DNA of 64,000 bases from JASSUD01 sp031963225 (GTDB lineage: Bacteria; Pseudomonadota; Gammaproteobacteria; Burkholderiales; Burkholderiaceae), in the NCBI GenBank assembly GCA_031963225.1, contig JASSUD010000002.1:26228-90227 (forward strand), given 5' to 3'. This document shows, piece after piece, positions 60,597 to 64,000 of this stretch (within the stretch, counting starts at the first letter, position 1; each line of letters begins with the position of its first letter). The notes beneath the pieces were generated by a model. It did not search any database and was not told the DNA's origin. It saw nothing but the letters and a program-made list of their open reading frames with translations. The position numbers and the translations under genes are program-made.

Positions 60597-60621
60597 AGGG
60601 CTGTTTCTGTCAACAGCCCTT
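60597..60621 (+). terminator. Hairpin after the TonB-like gene
   Basis: Stem aagggctgt / acagccctt with a 7-nt loop; the T-run is weak. Confidence 0.5.
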
Positions 60622-60630
60622 ATTGCATTT

Positions 60631-60770
60631 AGGCGTGTCCTGAATTGCCCCAAAGGGAACCTATTTGGGGGAGGAGGAGCACAGGGACCGGAACTGTACT
60701 TAAGTACAGTGAATACCTGGCACCCACGACCTCAAAGATAGGCCCTTTGGGGGAATTCAGGACACGCCCT
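60631..60770. repeat. Hairpin element, copy A (arms type AGGGCGTGTCC)
   Basis: Arms of about 27 bp (aggcgtgtcctgaattgccc... / ...gaattcaggacacgccct) enclose a core with gaggagcacagggaccgg and the 18-bp palindrome actgtacttaagtacagt (60693-60710). The core matches the 5504-5645 element in inverse orientation, yet the arms belong to the TAGGGCGTGTCC family. Confidence 0.85.
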
Positions 60771-60784
60771 ATCGAAAATACGCC

Positions 60785-61039
60785 TCATGCTTGAGGGATT
60801 TCAATTTTCACTTCCAGCACTTCCAGTTGGTCTTGCCTCTCAAGATGTACCTGAATATCTTCATTGGCAATTTTGACGTACTTTGATACTACCGCAATCA
60901 ATTCACGTTGCAACTCAGGCAGATAATTTAACCGAGGAGCTGTATCGACCCGTTCATGGGCGATGATCAGCTGCAAACGCTCTTTAGCAAGCGTTGCAGA
61001 TTTCTTTTTTTCACGCAATAAAAAAGAAAGTATTGACAT
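60785..61039 (-). CDS. minE: Cell division topological specificity factor MinE
   Basis: 84 residues from the ATG at 61039 (MSILSFLLREKKKSATLAKE). The N-terminal amphipathic membrane-targeting helix and the MinD-contact segment (AKERLQLIIAHER) are present. It drives MinD oscillation. It lies 13 bp after minD. Confidence 0.97.
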   Translation of the reverse strand: MSILSFLLREKKKSATLAKERLQLIIAHERVDTAPRLNYLPELQRELIAVVSKYVKIANEDIQVHLERQDQLEVLEVKIEIPQA

Positions 61040-61052
61040 AGTTCTTCCTTTT

Positions 61053-61868
61053 TTACTTATTACCAAAAATACGCTTAAGCAAGCTTTGCTTTTCATAACC
61101 TATATACCGCATAGGTCTTTCTTCACCTAGAAAGCGCGCAATCACATCTTGATAGGCACTTGCAGCATCGGCCTCTGGAAGACAGATAACAGGAGTGCCC
61201 TGATTAGAAGCCTGCAGCACATGGGGCGACTCTGGAATCACGCCTAGCAAATCAATGCGCAGAATTTCCTGGATATCGGCCACAGAGAGCATTTCACCTT
61301 CGTGAACCCGTTTTGGATTATAACGGGTAACCAGTAAGTGCTCTTTAATAGGCTCGCTACCTTCCTGAGCACGCCGTGTTTTAGAAGAAAGCATGCCCAA
61401 AATACGATCTGAATCTCGAACGGAAGATACTTCAGGGTTAGTCACGATCAGTGCTTCGTCTGCAAAATGCATCGCAAGCAGCGCACCTGACTCGATTCCC
61501 GCAGGAGAATCGCAGACGATATACTCAAAACCCATCGCCTTGAGCCCTTCTATGATGGCTTCAATCCCTTTTTCAGTGAGCGCATCCTTATCACGCGTTT
61601 GTGACGCAGGCAGGATATATAAGCTGCTACATTTTTTATCTTTAATGAGTGCTTGATTAAGCTGTGCCTCTCCCTGAATTACATTGATCAGGTCATACAC
61701 CACACGCCGCTCGCAACCCATAATTAAATCTAGATTGCGTAAACCCACATCAAAATCGATTACCACCGTTTTATAACCGCGAAGGGCCAAGCCAGAAGCA
61801 AAGGAGGCGCTAGTAGTCGTTTTACCAACGCCTCCTTTGCCCGACGTCACCACAATAATTTTCGCCAT
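61053..61868 (-). CDS. minD: Septum site-determining ATPase MinD
   Basis: 271 residues. The deviant Walker A is KGGVGKTT with K11 and K16. The DxxxGLRNLDLIMG and CDSPAGIESGALLAM motifs and the C-terminal amphipathic helix (KQSLLKRIFGNK) are intact. It oscillates with MinE and carries MinC to the poles. A degenerate REP interrupts the gap to minC. Confidence 0.98.
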   Translation of the reverse strand: MAKIIVVTSGKGGVGKTTTSASFASGLALRGYKTVVIDFDVGLRNLDLIMGCERRVVYDLINVIQGEAQLNQALIKDKKCSSLYILPASQTRDKDALTEKGIEAIIEGLKAMGFEYIVCDSPAGIESGALLAMHFADEALIVTNPEVSSVRDSDRILGMLSSKTRRAQEGSEPIKEHLLVTRYNPKRVHEGEMLSVADIQEILRIDLLGVIPESPHVLQASNQGTPVICLPEADAASAYQDVIARFLGEERPMRYIGYEKQSLLKRIFGNK

Positions 61869-61916
61869 ATTTTTCCTGTGAATTTTTGAATCTTAATTTT
61901 TTGAATATAGAAAATC

Positions 61917-61957
61917 GTAGGTTGGGGGCAATAAAGGAATCCAATATGCTCACCACA
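61917..61957. repeat. Degenerate REP element in the min operon
   Basis: gtaggttgggggcaataaag then gaatccaatatgctcaccac, a mutated REP between minC and minD. Confidence 0.65.
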
Positions 61958-62004
61958 AGCCTTTGTGTATTTTTTCAGGACTTTTTTGCGTCCTAAGGGC
62001 ACAC

Positions 62005-62805
62005 CTACATACTAAGCGGCTCGATAATCAGCTTCTCATTCACTAAGCGCACTTGCACCGACTGACCCCGTCTTTGCATCAACAAAGCGGCTTCAGCCGT
62101 TCCGTAAATACCCGCGATCGAAACCAGCTCCGCTTCTAAGCAAGAGCAAAAAATACGTGCCTCTGTATTACCCGGTACGCCAGCAAGTGCCCGTCCCCGA
62201 AGCGGCGCGTAAATATATAAATTACCTTGCGCCATAATCTCTGCGCCGCAATTTACAGGTGCCAACACAATCAAATCTCCGGGCGCATAAATTTGCTGCC
62301 CAGAGCGCAATGGCTTATCCAAAATCGTAGGTTGAGCAGAAGGCGCAGGCATCCTTGCAAGCGATGCAGACACCGATGCTGGAGTACGCTCTATCGCAGC
62401 TGCGCTGTCACTTGATTTGGCTTGCGTAACAGCGCGAGCAGTCCTAGCAACAGGTATATCACGCCGCTTACCGCGGCTTTCTTGCGCATCGAGCACAGGC
62501 AGTCCGCTTGATTTAACCCAAGCAAGCTGCGCATCCTCTGCCACCACCCCTATCGGGCACATATGCCTTTGCTTTAGCAAAGCCACCAAAGCAGGGAGAG
62601 AAATAGAAGCATTTGCATCCAAAGCACGCACATCGATGACCACCCCTTCATTTGCAAAAAATGACTGAGTTGCACCAAAACGCTGCTCAATTTCTGTATA
62701 TAGAACATCTAAATCAGGGTCTCTGACCACGAAAAGAAGCGTATCAAGCGTGCCACTACGCAGCTCAAAACTACTCGTTTTCTGAAGATTCGATAGACTC
62801 GACAT
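62005..62805 (-). CDS. minC: Septum formation inhibitor MinC
   Basis: 266 residues. The N-terminal FtsZ-inhibiting domain (FELRSGTLDTLLFVVRD) is followed by a linker rich in Ala/Ser and the beta-helical C-terminal domain (GDLIVLAPVNCGAEIMAQGN, then IYAPLRGRALAGVPG), which binds MinD. It is the first gene of minCDE; the divergent space to yaaA is 240 bp. Confidence 0.96.
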   Translation of the reverse strand: MSSLSNLQKTSSFELRSGTLDTLLFVVRDPDLDVLYTEIEQRFGATQSFFANEGVVIDVRALDANASISLPALVALLKQRHMCPIGVVAEDAQLAWVKSSGLPVLDAQESRGKRRDIPVARTARAVTQAKSSDSAAAIERTPASVSASLARMPAPSAQPTILDKPLRSGQQIYAPGDLIVLAPVNCGAEIMAQGNLYIYAPLRGRALAGVPGNTEARIFCSCLEAELVSIAGIYGTAEAALLMQRRGQSVQVRLVNEKLIIEPLSM

Positions 62806-63045
62806 AGCTCCCTAGCCGAAAAAATTGGCTATTCTAACGTTCTCTTGGAAACAGGCGGCTTTTTTTGAATTCCAAGAGAATACGTAAGACTATCATTTAA
62901 GACAATTCCGATGAAAGATATAAGATATATTTTTTAGCTATTTTAATTAACACTCAAGATTGCACGCTGCGTTTATAAAACAGCGCATCTACCGCCAACC
63001 CCTTATGCTTGCTGCCTAGGCGTCACATTTCTCATTTTACTGGCT

Positions 63046-63831
63046 ATGATTATTATTCTGTCTCCCGCCAAATCACTGGACTTTCACACTCCGGCTCAAA
63101 CACAGCGGCATACTTTTCCTGCATTAATTAAAGAATCTTCCGCGCTCATGGCAACTCTGCAGGCCTTATCCATTGAAGAGCTTGGGAATTTAATGGGGAT
63201 CTCGGAAAAACTAGCCCAACTAAATTGCGAGCGCCACACTCAATGGGCACAGCAAGTGGAGCGCAAACAAGGTAAACAAGCACTTTTAACTTTTTCAGGA
63301 AGAGTCTATGAAGGAATACAAGCCGCATCCTTCTGCGAAAAAGAGCTGGACTACGCACAAGAGCATGTACGCATCCTCTCAGGCCTATACGGCGTGCTCC
63401 GCCCTCTTGATTTGATTGCTGCCTATAGACTAGAGATGGGTACGCATTTAAAAAATGATCAAGGACGAGACCTCTACGCGTTCTGGGGCAAAAAACTTGC
63501 CCACACCTTAAATACCGCACTTAGAACGCACGCCACCCGCACCATCATCAACCTTGCATCGCTGGAATACTTCAAAGCGGTCCAAGCTGCACACCTCGAT
63601 GCACAAATCATTACCCCAGTTTTTCAAGAACTCAAAAGTACAGGCTATAAAGTCATTGGTGTCCAGGCAAAATATGCACGCGGTTTAATGACACGCTTTG
63701 CCGTCACACAAGCTATTGAAAACCCAGAAGACCTAAAGAGCTTTAATGCAGAAGGCTATTGCTTTACACCAGAAGCTTCCACACCCACCACATGGATTTT
63801 CCGTCGTGATCTCCCTACAAAAACAAAATAA
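63046..63831 (+). CDS. yaaA: Peroxide stress protein YaaA
   Basis: 261 residues. The DUF328 family lowers intracellular iron damage under peroxide stress and binds DNA. Conserved blocks: MIIILSPAKSLDF at the start, FSGRVYEGIQAASF, RILSGLYGVLRPLDLI and KVIGVQAKYARGLMTRF. No strong SD precedes the ATG. It stands alone before tRNA-Gly. Confidence 0.96.
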   Translation: MIIILSPAKSLDFHTPAQTQRHTFPALIKESSALMATLQALSIEELGNLMGISEKLAQLNCERHTQWAQQVERKQGKQALLTFSGRVYEGIQAASFCEKELDYAQEHVRILSGLYGVLRPLDLIAAYRLEMGTHLKNDQGRDLYAFWGKKLAHTLNTALRTHATRTIINLASLEYFKAVQAAHLDAQIITPVFQELKSTGYKVIGVQAKYARGLMTRFAVTQAIENPEDLKSFNAEGYCFTPEASTPTTWIFRRDLPTKTK

Positions 63832-63851
63832 CGCTTCTTGAGCCGCTTGTA

Positions 63852-63880
63852 TTGAAAGTACGGTCACTGACCTATAGAAT
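63852..63880 (+). promoter_or_regulatory. Sigma70 promoter of tRNA-Gly
   Basis: -35 TTGAAA (63852-63857), a 17-bp spacer, -10 TAGAAT (63875-63880); the tRNA begins 10 bases later. Confidence 0.7.
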
Positions 63881-63890
63881 CCCCACTCTT

Positions 63891-63965
63891 GCGGGCGTCG
63901 TATAATGGCCATTACCCTAGCTTCCCAAGCTAGAGACGTGGGTTCGATTCCCATCGCCCGCTCCA
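63891..63965 (+). tRNA. tRNA-Gly (anticodon CCC)
   Basis: A 75-nt cloverleaf: acceptor GCGGGCG / CGCCCGC, anticodon stem CTAGC / GCTAG closing the loop TTCCCAA, T arm TGGGTTCGATTCCCA, and an encoded CCA end. The anticodon is CCC. Confidence 0.96.
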
Positions 63966-64000
63966 CATAGCTTTTCACATATCATCTTGCTTCATCAAAA

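Noticed and set aside
63733..63978. Minus-strand frame across the yaaA end and tRNA-Gly
   Set aside because: It runs antisense through a clear tRNA and the end of yaaA.

Overview
The window looks like chromosome from a genome-reduced betaproteobacterium of the Burkholderiaceae line. Block after block keeps the Burkholderia gene order: carA-carB-greA with yhbY-rlmE-ftsH; yceD-rpmF-plsX-fabHDG-acpP-fabF-rpoE-lepA; mreBCD-mrdA-rodA; gatCAB; hemE-priA; rnr-rlmB-rpiA; minCDE; zapA followed by 6S RNA. The blocks have lost familiar members (rseA/rseB/mucD between rpoE and lepA, folP-glmM after ftsH, hupB-lon beside tRNA-Val). The spaces between them hold many palindromic repeats, and a few AT-rich orphan genes are scattered among them, one with a eukaryote-type F-box. 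This combination suggests an intracellular or fungus-associated relative, of the Mycoavidus or Glomeribacter kind. That placement is inference from gene content; no search was run.

Layout. 1-2.6 kb is an accessory strip: two DUF1640-type coiled-coil membrane proteins in tandem, a nested repeat carrying a small inverted-repeat insertion, a wrecked DUF1016 nuclease gene, and two small two-helix proteins. 2.7-14.7 kb carries ftsH, rlmE, yhbY, greA, carB, carA, sspB, ppiD and tRNA-Val(UAC). 14.9-24.5 kb is the lepA/rpoE/fatty-acid cluster on the minus strand, driven by a clear promoter before yceD and cut into units by terminator hairpins. 24.8-26.1 kb holds the F-box gene and an unidentified remnant. 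26.1-31.8 kb carries a BtuB-like receptor, a coiled-coil gene plus zapA, 6S RNA, a SIMPL protein, lgt and holC. 32.0-38.0 kb is the rod-shape cluster. 38.4-47.0 kb carries gatCAB, xth, hemE and priA. 47.4-55.0 kb carries a LivK-type binding protein, a dehydrogenase-like protein with damaged motifs, topB, gltA and an AT-rich orphan. 55.3-64 kb carries rpiA, rlmB, rnr, a TonB-like lipoprotein, minEDC, yaaA and tRNA-Gly(CCC).

Four kinds of small repeat account for most of the non-coding DNA: (1) about 20 REP-like palindromes, often paired head-to-head with a conserved spacer; (2) 27-40 bp hairpins built on TAGGGCGTGTCCTCAA; (3) longer hairpin elements of about 140 bp that share a core with an 18-bp palindrome but carry different terminal arms; (4) single elements, namely a 120-bp insertion with 22-bp terminal inverted repeats and a 100-bp hairpin between mreB and mreC. 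No transposase gene for any of them is present here.

The main candidate for something undescribed is the F-box protein at 24827-25876: an N-terminal F-box followed by five exact-length 34-residue repeats. It fits a secreted effector that would plug into a host SCF ubiquitin ligase. The function is inferred from architecture only.
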